A stretch of 64,000 nucleotides of DNA. Source: Cyclobacteriaceae bacterium (lineage in GTDB: Bacteria > Bacteroidota > Bacteroidia > Cytophagales > Cyclobacteriaceae). Made by a program: the position numbers and the translations under genes. The DNA lies in assembly GCA_016787665.1 (NCBI GenBank), contig JAEUUC010000013.1:62001-126000 (forward strand), read 5' to 3'. Below, one piece after another: positions 52,681 through 62,351 of the stretch (position 1 is its first letter; the number at the start of each line of letters is the position of its first letter). The notes beneath the pieces are model-generated. The model made no database searches. It had not been told where the DNA came from and worked only from the letters and a program-made list of their open reading frames with translations.

Positions 52681-53115
52681 TCAGGAGGACCAGTGGTAGA
52701 GTTTGTGAAAATAAATGCCGCCCAACAATCCCTGGAAAGTTCCCCAGGCCACATCGAGCAGGGCTATCCACAACGGGTAGTTTTTGACGAACGACAAGTT
52801 GGTGAAGTCGTAAACCGCATACAGGCAAAAGCCGGTGAAGGCGCCCACACCCATCGCTACGATCCATCGCTGATCCAGTTGCAGGGCAAGCCCCACCACA
52901 AAACTGATGCAGAGCGACAAGACTACCTGTGCGATGAGGCCCATGGGAATGTTGAAGATGATTTTACCCTCACCATCCAGTTCGGCCAGGTGGCCCAGCG
53001 TTTGCCGATACCATTTGCTGGCGATTACGGCCAGCCACAGGTAATCCAGCAGGATGAAAACAACCACCGAAACGGCAGCGGCTTTGAGAAATTTGGAGGT
53101 GAGTAGAAAGTCCAT
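52681..53115 (-). CDS. DUF2177 family membrane protein
   Basis: 144 aa from ATG 53115 (MDFLLTSKFL); a longer frame to 53154 adds no conserved sequence. Four membrane segments; the signature FILLDYLWLAVIASKWYRQT is near the N-terminus and YDFTNLSFVKNYPLWIALLD (20 residues) near the third helix, both typical of DUF2177. Function unknown in all members I know of. 33 bases before the helicase gene. Confidence 0.87.
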   Translation of the reverse strand: MDFLLTSKFLKAAAVSVVVFILLDYLWLAVIASKWYRQTLGHLAELDGEGKIIFNIPMGLIAQVVLSLCISFVVGLALQLDQRWIVAMGVGAFTGFCLYAVYDFTNLSFVKNYPLWIALLDVAWGTFQGLLGGIYFHKLYHWSS

Positions 53116-53232
53116 GTTAGACCGTATTTGATGAGGTATTGAATCCGATGGCACTCTTCGTTGGTATCACAGTTTGTGATACCGGTCAGCTATTTTTTTT
53201 CGCCAAAGCGATGCTCTTTGGAGTTGGCCCAC

Positions 53233-55512
53233 TCATGGCTGAATCAACTTCTTCAACTTCGCCAGTTGCTCCTGGTTGGCCTCCGAATCGATGGTGTTTA
53301 CCACACCCTGTTTTTCGCGCGTGGTCAATCGCCAACTCAGCGAGGCCCGCGTGCTGTTTTGGCGTATGCTATCCATACCCCGCAAAATCGGCACATAGCT
53401 TTCGGCCTGGTATTGCAGATCAACCCGGTCGATGGGCTGGTGCAACCACGCACTGGCCTGCCCGATCAGCAGGTCGCTGGTGATATCCTGAAAGTTTTCA
53501 AAATTGTTGTAGACACTGCTGATCGGCTGGGTGATATCATCGATGATGGTTTGTCCCTTTTTCGGAGCAATGGTTCCCAACTTGGGCGAATCCCGGATCG
53601 ACACCAGCACCACGCCCGAGGTATTCTCGTTGATCCAGTCTTTGAAGGCAAACATAAAACGTACCGCATCGCTCAGGCCAAAATTGTCGGAGATGCCCGC
53701 GTCCATAATCTGAATGGGCGGGTTCGAGGGCAGCGTAGTGTTGGGCGTGATGTACGGAAACGTGGCACTCATGCGCAGGGCCGACAGAAACCGCAGGCTG
53801 TCCCCGTTTTGCTCCCGGAATAGATGATAGAAATCCACCCCGCTGTATTTGGCCGATGAATAGCGCTCCAGGTTCTCCACATCATAGTTCATGAAGGAAA
53901 CCGGCCGGGAGGCAATGAAGAGTTTCCGGCCGTCATTCACCACGGTGGGAGTCAAAATAATGGTAGGGATAGCCCCGGACAACTCCCAATGCCGATACGC
54001 ACTTACGGGTTTGTCCATCAAACCCTCCGTGATCTCGTTCAGTTGTTGTTCAAAGGTATAGGCCCGGTCGCGTTTGTAGGTCAGGCCCGCATATTCAAAC
54101 TGGGTGAAGCCCACAAACAAATCGTTGGCCATCAGACTGAAGATGAGCGGATTCAGATTGTCCGTGGCAATCCGATCGCGGTGGACGGTTGCATACGGTT
54201 CAATTTTTTCGCCCTGCAGTTCTCGTAATTTCAGTTCGCGGAAATAACTGGCACCGATCAGTCCGCCCGAGGCACCCGTCACGAGGATGCTGTGTTTCAT
54301 CAGCGCCCCGTTGGTCAGGCTGTCGGCCCGTTGCAGCGCACTCAGCGTCCATAGCGCAGCGCGCTTTCCACCCCCGCTTACGCAGAGAAAGACCATCTTC
54401 GGTTTTTCCTCGCCAAATTTTTTGCGCCAGTTCTCAAGCCCGACCAGCGTCACTCTCCGGTCGCCCTCCTGGTGCGCGCTGTCATTCAGGTGCTGCAGCG
54501 ATTTTACATTATACTCGGCCGCATACGTCTTGTAGTTCAGGCCAAAGGCTTCATACTTGCGGCTGAAAAAATCTTCGCCCACCAGGTAGTTGACCACCAG
54601 AAATAAGATGAGCCCCACCGTGGCCGACCAGCCACCGAACCAATACTTGAATGCCCCCGAGAGCATGACGAAGATGGTCAGGAAAATGACGAAGCTGCTG
54701 GCAGCCGGCAGCTGAAAAACTGGATTGTCTTTGAACAATCCCAGCACCAGCACCAGGGCAAATATGAAAAGCTCAATAATCACCAGGTTGAAATGATTTT
54801 GATCAAACACCTGGAGGATGGTGGCCTTGTCGTAAAAGCTGATGTTCTCCACCGGCTTAAAACTGATGCGGTCCCAGTAATAGTCCACCCGCACCTGCTT
54901 TTTGCGGGCAATGTCCAGCTTCTTGATGGCGCTGGCGCGTGTCATCTTCACACTTGATTTCAGGCGTTCATCAATCCGGCAAACGACATAGCGGAAGATG
55001 TCTTTGTTGGTGAGGCGGAAGTAGGTGTAAAACACCAGGGTCATGGTGCCGTACCCCGTGAGCAAACCGGCCACAGACGTAACCAAGCCGTACTGGCTGC
55101 GGTATTCATTGTTTACCTGAAAGACAATGATTTCGTACAGGTAAACGGCCAGAAAAACAAACGGGATCAGGCTGTTATTGACGGCAAACTTGGTGAAAGG
55201 CTTGGGTAACGTACCCACGAAGGAAAACCGATGGCCATCGTTGATGTAGCTGGTGATATGAAAGGCCGTGGTGAAGCCGGCTGTCACCGCACCCATAATG
55301 AAAAAGCTGGTAAAGTTGACGCGGTTGAGGTACTCCGGATCGAGGAAAAGATACGGGATACCCAGGTACTTGCCGAAGTTGCCGGTGATCATCGCAAATA
55401 AGATGATCCAACACAATAGCAGCACCTGGTTGCGCCTGAAGTTATTGAACAACAGTTGTACCGGAAACGAATAGTAGAGCTTAGGGAAAAAGAAGTACAG
55501 GGTACGAAACAT
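53233..55512 (-). CDS. Membrane-embedded patatin-like phospholipase
   Basis: 759 aa from ATG 55512 (MFRTLYFFFP). The first 360 residues hold about eight hydrophobic segments, an unusual N-terminal membrane module; the rest is a patatin-like phospholipase domain. The oxyanion loop is VSGGGKRAALW (near 385), the nucleophile lies in VTGASGGLIGAS (GxSxG, near 412) and the acid is in IMDAGISDNFG (DAG instead of DGG/DGA, near 600). Expected to be a Ser-Asp dyad lipase acting at the inner membrane. It is transcribed alone. Confidence 0.82.
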   Translation of the reverse strand: MFRTLYFFFPKLYYSFPVQLLFNNFRRNQVLLLCWIILFAMITGNFGKYLGIPYLFLDPEYLNRVNFTSFFIMGAVTAGFTTAFHITSYINDGHRFSFVGTLPKPFTKFAVNNSLIPFVFLAVYLYEIIVFQVNNEYRSQYGLVTSVAGLLTGYGTMTLVFYTYFRLTNKDIFRYVVCRIDERLKSSVKMTRASAIKKLDIARKKQVRVDYYWDRISFKPVENISFYDKATILQVFDQNHFNLVIIELFIFALVLVLGLFKDNPVFQLPAASSFVIFLTIFVMLSGAFKYWFGGWSATVGLILFLVVNYLVGEDFFSRKYEAFGLNYKTYAAEYNVKSLQHLNDSAHQEGDRRVTLVGLENWRKKFGEEKPKMVFLCVSGGGKRAALWTLSALQRADSLTNGALMKHSILVTGASGGLIGASYFRELKLRELQGEKIEPYATVHRDRIATDNLNPLIFSLMANDLFVGFTQFEYAGLTYKRDRAYTFEQQLNEITEGLMDKPVSAYRHWELSGAIPTIILTPTVVNDGRKLFIASRPVSFMNYDVENLERYSSAKYSGVDFYHLFREQNGDSLRFLSALRMSATFPYITPNTTLPSNPPIQIMDAGISDNFGLSDAVRFMFAFKDWINENTSGVVLVSIRDSPKLGTIAPKKGQTIIDDITQPISSVYNNFENFQDITSDLLIGQASAWLHQPIDRVDLQYQAESYVPILRGMDSIRQNSTRASLSWRLTTREKQGVVNTIDSEANQEQLAKLKKLIQP

Positions 55513-55619
55513 AGAAATGGCTCCACGAATGTATTGAATTCCGGATACAAAACAGCCGGAAAAATTTATGGGGCTGACTTCTTCAGGCAACGGTTTCGGT
55601 GGTAACTTGTACAGTTCAA

Positions 55620-58600
55620 ATGAGTAAGCCGTTCGTCCTTTACCGCTCGTCAGCCGGCTCGGGCAAAACCCGCACGCTGGCCAAAGCCTACATCAAGCTG
55701 GCCCTTTCGGGGAATGCGGATGCCTTCCGGCATATCCTGGCCGTAACGTTCGCCAACAAGGCCACCCAGGAGATGAAGCAGCGCATTGTGGAGTACCTGG
55801 CCGATTTTGCGGCCGGCCGGGCGAACAACCTCACCCTCGAAATAAAGGAAGAACTCCGCCTCACCGACCGCCAACTGCAGGAGAAAAGCCGCGATGTGCT
55901 TTCCCTCATTCTGCACCGCTACTCGCAGTTTTCCATCAGCACCATTGATGCGTTCTTTCAGCGCGTCATCCGCTCGTTTACCCGCGAAGCGGGTTTGCTA
56001 GGCAACTTCCGGCTGGAGGTGGATAACGATTTGGTACTGGACGAGGTCATCGCAGCGTTGATGGACGAGCTGGGCCCGGATCAGCAGCAACTCACCAACT
56101 GGGTCGTGCGCTTTTCGCGCGACCGCCTCAAGGAGGGTTCCTCCTGGAATATCACGCAGTCGTTAAAGGACTTTGCCCAGCAGATCTTTAATGAGGATTT
56201 CAAACGGGTGGAGGGCGAGGTTTTGAAGAAGACCAGCCAGGATCATGAGGATGCTTTGAAGACGTTGTGGGAGGAAGTGAAAAAATTTGAATCGGTGATG
56301 AAAAAGAAAGCCGATGAAGCGCTTTCGATTATTGCCGCAGAAGGACTTACGGTGGAGGATTTCAGTTATAAAGATCAGGGTACCGCGTACACCTACTTCC
56401 GGAAGTTCTCCATGGGCGAATACGCAAGCACGCAAGCGCCCCGCATGCAAAGTTACCTGGCCGGTGCCGGAGCCTGGGCGGCAAAGGGTTTGAACCACGC
56501 CAAGATGAGGGCTGTGGCAGAACGCCAGTTGTTGCCGATTCTCCAAGACATGACCGCGCATGACGAACAGCAGGGCAGGAGCTACCGAACGGCACACGTG
56601 ATTTTGAAAAACTACTACGCCTTTGGCCTGTTGGCCGATATCACCCGCAAGCTGCAACATTACAAGAGCGAGAACAATGTGATGCTCCTGTCGGATGCTC
56701 CGCAATTTCTCCAGGGCGTGATCCGCAACAGCGATACTCCTTTTATATATGAGAAGGTGGGCTCGTGGTTCAACCACTACCTCATAGACGAGTTTCAGGA
56801 CACCAGCCGGTTTCAGTGGGAGAATTTTGTTCCGCTGCTCAGGGAAGCGGCTGACCAGAATTACAATAACCTGATCGTGGGCGATGTGAAGCAATCCATT
56901 TACCGGTGGCGCGGGGGCGACTTGCAACTGCTGCAACGCGATGTTGCCCACCGGTTTGGTGCCGACCGTGTAGACGTGCAGGCGCTCGATCGGAATTTTC
57001 GCAGTGCGGGCCATCTGGTGGAATTCAACAATCGCTTCTTTGCGGCTGCGGCTCAGCTCGTGTTGCGGGTGGTGGAGGATGAAGCACCGGCCGAGGTATA
57101 CAGCGATGTGGCGCAGCAGAAATCGAAATGGCCGGAAGCCGGGTATGTGCGCATCGAGTTTTTGGAGACGAAGGAAGAGAAGTGGGAAGAGCGTGTATTG
57201 AAACAGTTGCCGGAATGGCTGGAGCAATTGCAGGAAAAAGGGATGGCTTTAAAAGATATTGCCATTCTCGTTCGCGAAAACAAAGAAGGACAACGCATTG
57301 CTAACTTTCTGCTGCAATATCAGCAATCCCCTGACGCAAAACCCGGCTTCCGGTACGATGTGGTCTCCAACGAATCGCTGCGCCTCGATTCTGCGTGGTC
57401 GGTGAATGTGCTCATCACCGCGTTTCAGTTTTTGAAAAACCCGGAGGATAAAATTGCACGGGCCCAACTGGCGTTTGAGCTGTGCGGAGAGGCTTCGCGC
57501 GATTTGTTTCTGAAAGCTCAGAAAAATGAACTGGCGGGATTTATACCGGAAGAGTTCATCCTTCAGGCGCGCTATCTTACCAAACTCTCGCTGTTTGAAC
57601 TCACGGAAGAGTTGATCCGGATTTTTCACCTCGGTGATAGGGTAGAAGAGTTGGCTTACCTTCAGGCGTTTCAGGATCTGGTGTTGGAGTTTTCCGCGCG
57701 GGAGAAAACAGATCTGCTGGCATTTTTGGAGTGGTGGGAGATTTATAAGGGCAAAAAATCCATTCAGGTGTCGGGCTCGGTAGATGCCATTACGATTCTG
57801 ACGGTCCACCGCGCGAAAGGATTGCAGTTCCGTTTTGTGCTGCTGCCGTTTTGCAACTGGGAGATGAATCACAAAATCGCTCCACTGGTATGGGTGCAGA
57901 GTGCCGAAGAACCCCTTCAATCACTGGGGCCAGTAGCCGTTAAGTATTCGAAAGACCTGGAGGCCACTCATTTTGCGGAAGCTTATCGCGCAGAGCGGGT
58001 AAAAGCGTACCTCGACAATCTCAACCTGCTGTATGTCGCGTTCACCCGGGCCGAGTGGGGCATGATGGCGTTTGCGCCTGAGCCGGGGAAAAGCGAGAAG
58101 TTACCCTCAACGGCCGATGTTGTTTTTCAGGCCATCACCGGTGAGCCTGAGCTTTCGAGTCACTTCAACGGTTTGATTTTTGAGAAAGGAAAAGTGACGC
58201 GACTGGAGGCGGCTGCCGGTGAAGGCAGTGTCAGCACGATTCAGTTAAACGGGTATGCGTCTTGCGACTGGCGCAAGCGCATGGTGATCAAGCGGCAGGG
58301 CCGCGAGTTTTTCGATGCCGGGGTGAGCGACAGGCGTACCAAGATCAACGAGGGTATTCTGCTTCATCAGGTGTTGGCCCGCATCCACTATCAGAAGGAT
58401 TGGCCCGAGGTGGTGAAGATATTTTTTGATGAGAACCCGATGGACGAGGAAGTGCAGGGGTGGGTCACAGCCCGCATTCAGGCCATGATGCAACATCCGC
58501 TGATCTCGGGTTGGTTTGATAAACAGTGGCAGGTGAAGACTGAAGCCGCGGTGCTGCTGCCGGGCGACCGGCAAAAGCGCATGGATCGCGTGATGTTCGG

Positions 58601-58790
58601 CAAGTCCCGTACGGTAATTGTCGATTACAAAACCGGGGAGAAGTCGGCTGGGGACCGGGAACAGGTAGAGCAGTATGCTGCTGTGCTGGGAGCGATGGGC
58701 TATCCGGACGTACAAGCCTTCCTGGTTTACCTGCCGTCAAACGAGGTCGTTCAGGTAGCAGACGGTTCAACCCTAAACCTTTTTGCATGA
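55620..58790 (+). CDS. addA: AddA-type UvrD-like helicase with C-terminal nuclease domain
   Basis: 1056 aa from ATG 55620 (MSKPFVLYRSSAGSGKT). SF1A helicase motifs: Walker A SSAGSGKTRT (11-20), motif II LIDEFQDTSRFQW near 390, motif III/IV VKQSIYRWRGGDLQLL near 428, motif V TVHRAKGLQF near 735. The C-terminal PD-(D/E)XK nuclease core is IVDYKTGEKSAGD near 1006. Partner of the AddB-like subunit directly downstream (ATG overlaps by 4 bases). Together they process double-strand breaks, the RecBCD role in Bacteroidota. Confidence 0.92.
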   Translation: MSKPFVLYRSSAGSGKTRTLAKAYIKLALSGNADAFRHILAVTFANKATQEMKQRIVEYLADFAAGRANNLTLEIKEELRLTDRQLQEKSRDVLSLILHRYSQFSISTIDAFFQRVIRSFTREAGLLGNFRLEVDNDLVLDEVIAALMDELGPDQQQLTNWVVRFSRDRLKEGSSWNITQSLKDFAQQIFNEDFKRVEGEVLKKTSQDHEDALKTLWEEVKKFESVMKKKADEALSIIAAEGLTVEDFSYKDQGTAYTYFRKFSMGEYASTQAPRMQSYLAGAGAWAAKGLNHAKMRAVAERQLLPILQDMTAHDEQQGRSYRTAHVILKNYYAFGLLADITRKLQHYKSENNVMLLSDAPQFLQGVIRNSDTPFIYEKVGSWFNHYLIDEFQDTSRFQWENFVPLLREAADQNYNNLIVGDVKQSIYRWRGGDLQLLQRDVAHRFGADRVDVQALDRNFRSAGHLVEFNNRFFAAAAQLVLRVVEDEAPAEVYSDVAQQKSKWPEAGYVRIEFLETKEEKWEERVLKQLPEWLEQLQEKGMALKDIAILVRENKEGQRIANFLLQYQQSPDAKPGFRYDVVSNESLRLDSAWSVNVLITAFQFLKNPEDKIARAQLAFELCGEASRDLFLKAQKNELAGFIPEEFILQARYLTKLSLFELTEELIRIFHLGDRVEELAYLQAFQDLVLEFSAREKTDLLAFLEWWEIYKGKKSIQVSGSVDAITILTVHRAKGLQFRFVLLPFCNWEMNHKIAPLVWVQSAEEPLQSLGPVAVKYSKDLEATHFAEAYRAERVKAYLDNLNLLYVAFTRAEWGMMAFAPEPGKSEKLPSTADVVFQAITGEPELSSHFNGLIFEKGKVTRLEAAAGEGSVSTIQLNGYASCDWRKRMVIKRQGREFFDAGVSDRRTKINEGILLHQVLARIHYQKDWPEVVKIFFDENPMDEEVQGWVTARIQAMMQHPLISGWFDKQWQVKTEAAVLLPGDRQKRMDRVMFGKSRTVIVDYKTGEKSAGDREQVEQYAAVLGAMGYPDVQAFLVYLPSNEVVQVADGSTLNLFA

Positions 58791-61609
58791 CGCCCTTCCT
58801 GCAACAACTTGCCGATGATGTACTGGCCGGGGGCACTCCGCTGGACCAATTGACGTTTGTGTTTCCCAACCGCAGGGCAGGGTTGTTCTTCCAGCACTAC
58901 CTCGCGCAGCGTCTCCAGCGGCCGCAGTGGTCGCCCAAACTGGTAAGCATTGAAGAGTTTTTCCGGGAGCATACCGATTTACGCGAACCCGATCGGCTAA
59001 CGCTGATCTTCGAACTGTATCGGGTTTACATGCGGGTGATCAAGCGCGAGGAGCCATTCGATAAATTCTACTTCTGGGGCGACATGCTGCTGCGCGATTT
59101 CGATGAAGTGGACAAATACCGCGTAAACGCCACGTTGCTTTTTAAGGATTTAAGTAAGCTGAAAGAGCTTGACGAAACGTTTGACTACCTCACCGATGAG
59201 CAAAAATATTTCCTGAAAGAATTTTGGCTGCACTTTGAAGATCAGCCCTCGCAAACGAAAGAAGAATTTCTCAAGCTGTGGCGAAAGCTGCCGCAGGTGT
59301 ACACCGAGTTTGTCAAAACCTTAAAGAAAGAGGGCGTTGCCTACGAAGGACTGATTCACCGCGAAGTGGCCGAGCATCTGGAAAAGAAACCCCCGAAGGC
59401 TGCCGTGGCGGCTTCGGTGGTATTTGCCGGCTTCAATGCGCTGACGCGGGCCGAGGAAACGTTGCTGGCGGAGTACGTCAAGCAAGGTGCCCGTGTATTC
59501 TGGGATTACGATGCGTATTACGTAAACGATGCGCGGCAGGAGGCGGGCACCTTTGCGCGGCTGTACCGCCAACACCCCGTGCTCGGCAAAACTTTTCCGG
59601 CCGAGTGGCCTGCGCATTTTTCGGCTGCGCGCAGCATCGTGCTTACCGGTGTCTCTCAACGTATCGGGCAGGCGAAACGCGCGGGGGCGCGGGTGAAAGA
59701 AATTCTTGATCAAATTCCACCCGAGCAGCGCGAGAGCCAGTTGAACCGCACCGTGATTGTGCTGCCGGACGAAGCCATGCTACTGCCGGTGTTGCACTCC
59801 TTACCCGAAGAGCTCACAAGTATTAACGTCACCATGGGTTTTCCGCTGCGGGCAACTCCGCTGTTCACCTTGCTCGACCTTTTGATCGAAATGCAGGTAA
59901 GGCGGAAGGGTGATCTGTTTTCGTACCGGGAAGTGTTGGCGGTGCTCGGGCACGCCTATACGCTGGCCCTGGCTGAAAAAGAAAGCACGCTGATTCAGAA
60001 CGAGATTGTGCAGAAAAACCGGGTGCGTTTACCGGCCGCAGAACTTCAGCAGTTGCATGCCGTCTATCAATTGCTTTTTGCGCCCACCGAAGCGCCCCGT
60101 GCGGTGGATTACCTGCTCGAGATCGTGCAATACCTCGGGGCTTCGTTTACAGACAAGCAGAGCTTCGATCGCGAGTATGCGTTTCATTTCTACCAACACC
60201 TGGCGCGGCTCAAACTTATTTTTCAGGATAGCGATCGCTGGCCCGACTGGCGTGGTTTTCAAAAACTCTTCCGGCAGGTGATTCAATCGCAGAAAATTCC
60301 ATTCACGGGCGAGCCGCTGCGGGGGTTACAAATCATGGGCGTGCTCGAAACCCGTAACCTCGACTTCGACAACGTCATCCTGCTTTCGATGAACGAAGGC
60401 TCGCTGCCCGCCCCACAGCGGCAAGGTTCGTACATTCCGCACACGTTGCGAAAAGCGTATGGCTTGCCCGCACACGAACATCAGGATGCCATGTATGCGT
60501 ATTTGTTTTATCGCGTGCTGCAGCGGGCCGGTCAGGTTGATTTGCTGTACAACACTGAACCCGATGTGGTTGGCAATGGCGAGATGAGCCGCTATGTGCA
60601 GCAGTTGCTGTTGGAGTCCGGGCTCCCCATCGAACGCAGAGTGTTACACAATACCATTCACGTCAATCGTGCTAAGCCGATTGAGATTGCTAAAACATCC
60701 GAGGTGTTGGCGCAGATGGATAAATACCTTAGCCCGGATGGTGCGCGTTATTTGTCACCATCGTCCATCAACGATTTTATCGAATGTGGCTTGCGGTTTT
60801 ACCTCAAGCACGTTGCCGAACTGCGCGAGGCCGATGAAGTAGAAGAAGACATTGACGCGCGCACGTTTGGCAACATGCTACACGATGTGATGGTGTGGCT
60901 CTACAATGACTGGCGGGTGGCCGGGCAGACGGTGCCAGCGGACGAATTTAAAAAGGCGCATTCACGCATTGCGGGCCTGGTGGATCGTGCGTTCCGAAAG
61001 CATTATCATCTCAACGATAACGAACCGGTGCTGCACGAAGGGCAGCGCGTAGTGGTGAAGGAAGTTGTGGAAGCCTTTGCCAGTCGTATTCTGGAGATTG
61101 ATGCTGCGCTGGCTCCGCTCACGATCAGGCAACTGGAAGAAAAATTTGAATTTCCCTTGCGTCTGGCCGATGGACGCTCGGTGCGCATTGCCGGCAAGAT
61201 CGATCGTGTGGATACAACCGGTTCGGTCATTCGCGTCATTGACTACAAAACCGGGCAGGATGGGTTGAAGTTCAAAAGCCTGGAAAGTTTGTTTGAGCGT
61301 GACGGTGATCGCAACAAGGCCGCGTTTCAAACCCTGTTCTATTCGTTTTTGTATGGAACGGTGGAGCAGATCACCGGGCCGGTGCAACCCGGACTTTACA
61401 ACCGAAAGAATATTTTCGGTGACGAGTTCTTGTTTGGCTTGCTGATGAACAAGATGGCCGTGCGCGATGCCACCACCCTGTGGCCAGCCTTTGCGGAGCA
61501 GCTAAGCCAAACCGTTCATCAACTGTACGACCCCAACCAGCCCTTCACCCAAACCACCCACGAAAAGCACTGCGAGTTCTGCGCGTACAAGGCGCTGTGC
61601 CGGAGGTAA
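58787..61609 (+). CDS. addB: AddB-type nuclease subunit with Fe-S cluster cysteines
   Basis: 940 aa. N-terminal inactive-helicase-like region, C-terminal PD-(D/E)XK nuclease: SSINDFIECGLRFYL (Cys near 658), VIDYKTGQDGLKFKS near 818. The C-terminal C-x2-C-x5-C (HCEFCAYKALC, last 12 residues) together with the earlier cysteine gives the four ligands of the [4Fe-4S] cluster known from Bacillus AddB. Stop TAA at 61607-61609. Its last 36 bases recur, degraded, 180 bases downstream. Confidence 0.9.
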   Translation: MTPFLQQLADDVLAGGTPLDQLTFVFPNRRAGLFFQHYLAQRLQRPQWSPKLVSIEEFFREHTDLREPDRLTLIFELYRVYMRVIKREEPFDKFYFWGDMLLRDFDEVDKYRVNATLLFKDLSKLKELDETFDYLTDEQKYFLKEFWLHFEDQPSQTKEEFLKLWRKLPQVYTEFVKTLKKEGVAYEGLIHREVAEHLEKKPPKAAVAASVVFAGFNALTRAEETLLAEYVKQGARVFWDYDAYYVNDARQEAGTFARLYRQHPVLGKTFPAEWPAHFSAARSIVLTGVSQRIGQAKRAGARVKEILDQIPPEQRESQLNRTVIVLPDEAMLLPVLHSLPEELTSINVTMGFPLRATPLFTLLDLLIEMQVRRKGDLFSYREVLAVLGHAYTLALAEKESTLIQNEIVQKNRVRLPAAELQQLHAVYQLLFAPTEAPRAVDYLLEIVQYLGASFTDKQSFDREYAFHFYQHLARLKLIFQDSDRWPDWRGFQKLFRQVIQSQKIPFTGEPLRGLQIMGVLETRNLDFDNVILLSMNEGSLPAPQRQGSYIPHTLRKAYGLPAHEHQDAMYAYLFYRVLQRAGQVDLLYNTEPDVVGNGEMSRYVQQLLLESGLPIERRVLHNTIHVNRAKPIEIAKTSEVLAQMDKYLSPDGARYLSPSSINDFIECGLRFYLKHVAELREADEVEEDIDARTFGNMLHDVMVWLYNDWRVAGQTVPADEFKKAHSRIAGLVDRAFRKHYHLNDNEPVLHEGQRVVVKEVVEAFASRILEIDAALAPLTIRQLEEKFEFPLRLADGRSVRIAGKIDRVDTTGSVIRVIDYKTGQDGLKFKSLESLFERDGDRNKAAFQTLFYSFLYGTVEQITGPVQPGLYNRKNIFGDEFLFGLLMNKMAVRDATTLWPAFAEQLSQTVHQLYDPNQPFTQTTHEKHCEFCAYKALCRR

Positions 61610-61787
61610 GTGCCGTTTTTCGTTTTTTTCGAACCTCATCCTTGTAATTTTAACATCGTGTGTTTGAAATGCAAGGACGCTTGCGGTTATCTCGTGCAAG
61701 TCGGTCCCAAATGGTTTGTTTTTGAGTGATCTTTTAATAGAAAAACGAAACGCGAGTTCTACGCGCACAAGGCGCTGTGCCGGAGGT
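61572..61787 (+). repeat. Direct repeat of the addB 3' end
   Basis: The 36-bp segment at 61572-61607 (final codons of addB) recurs at 61752-61787 with 2 mismatches. The copy still reads REFYAHKALCRR and a stop in frame, but two cysteine codons have changed to Arg and Tyr. The intervening 144 bases hold AT-rich sequence with no gene. Confidence 0.85.
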
Positions 61788-61809
61788 GACGTTTTCTTAT
61801 CTTTCGGAC

Positions 61810-62304
61810 ATGGAAATTAACCTGGAGAAATTTCGCAAACGCGCGGCTGACCGCGCTCCCGAAAATAAAAAATTCCTCCAGCGCTTGAAAAAGAAAAATC
61901 CCCGCGAGGTAGACGAAGCGTTTCATTCCGTTCATGAAGAAGTTTTTGCCGAAACGGATTGCCTGCAATGTGCCAATTGCTGCAAGACCACCAGTCCCAT
62001 ATTTTATCAAACGGATGTGGAACGCGCGGCCCGGGCCTTGCGCCTGAAGCCGGGCGATTTTATTGAACGCTACCTGCGGGTAGATGAAGACCAGGACATG
62101 GTATTGAAAACATCACCCTGCCCGTTTCTGGATGCTGACAACTATTGCAGCATTTATGAAGACCGCCCCAAGGCCTGCCGCGAGTACCCGCATACCGACC
62201 GCAAAAAAATGGTGCAGATCATGGACCTCACCTTGAAGAACACCCTGGTCTGCCCGGCCGTGCTGGAGATGGTGGAGCGGTTGAAGCACGCTGATCTGCG
62301 ATAG
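61810..62304 (+). CDS. YkgJ-family cysteine cluster protein
   Basis: 164 aa from ATG 61810 (MEINLEKFRK); a frame open to 61777 would begin inside the addB repeat copy. Cysteine cluster TDCLQCANCCKTTSP near residue 47-61 and SPCPFLDADNYCSIYEDRPKAC (split as SPCPFLDADNYC and SIYEDRPKAC) near 100-120 match the YkgJ/zinc- or iron-chelating domain, thought to bind a metal or Fe-S cluster. Function unknown. No other gene on this strand follows closely. Confidence 0.87.
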   Translation: MEINLEKFRKRAADRAPENKKFLQRLKKKNPREVDEAFHSVHEEVFAETDCLQCANCCKTTSPIFYQTDVERAARALRLKPGDFIERYLRVDEDQDMVLKTSPCPFLDADNYCSIYEDRPKACREYPHTDRKKMVQIMDLTLKNTLVCPAVLEMVERLKHADLR

Positions 62305-62351
62305 ATAATCTTACTGCGATCGGTGCGTGCGCAAGGTATGCCGGTTAATCG

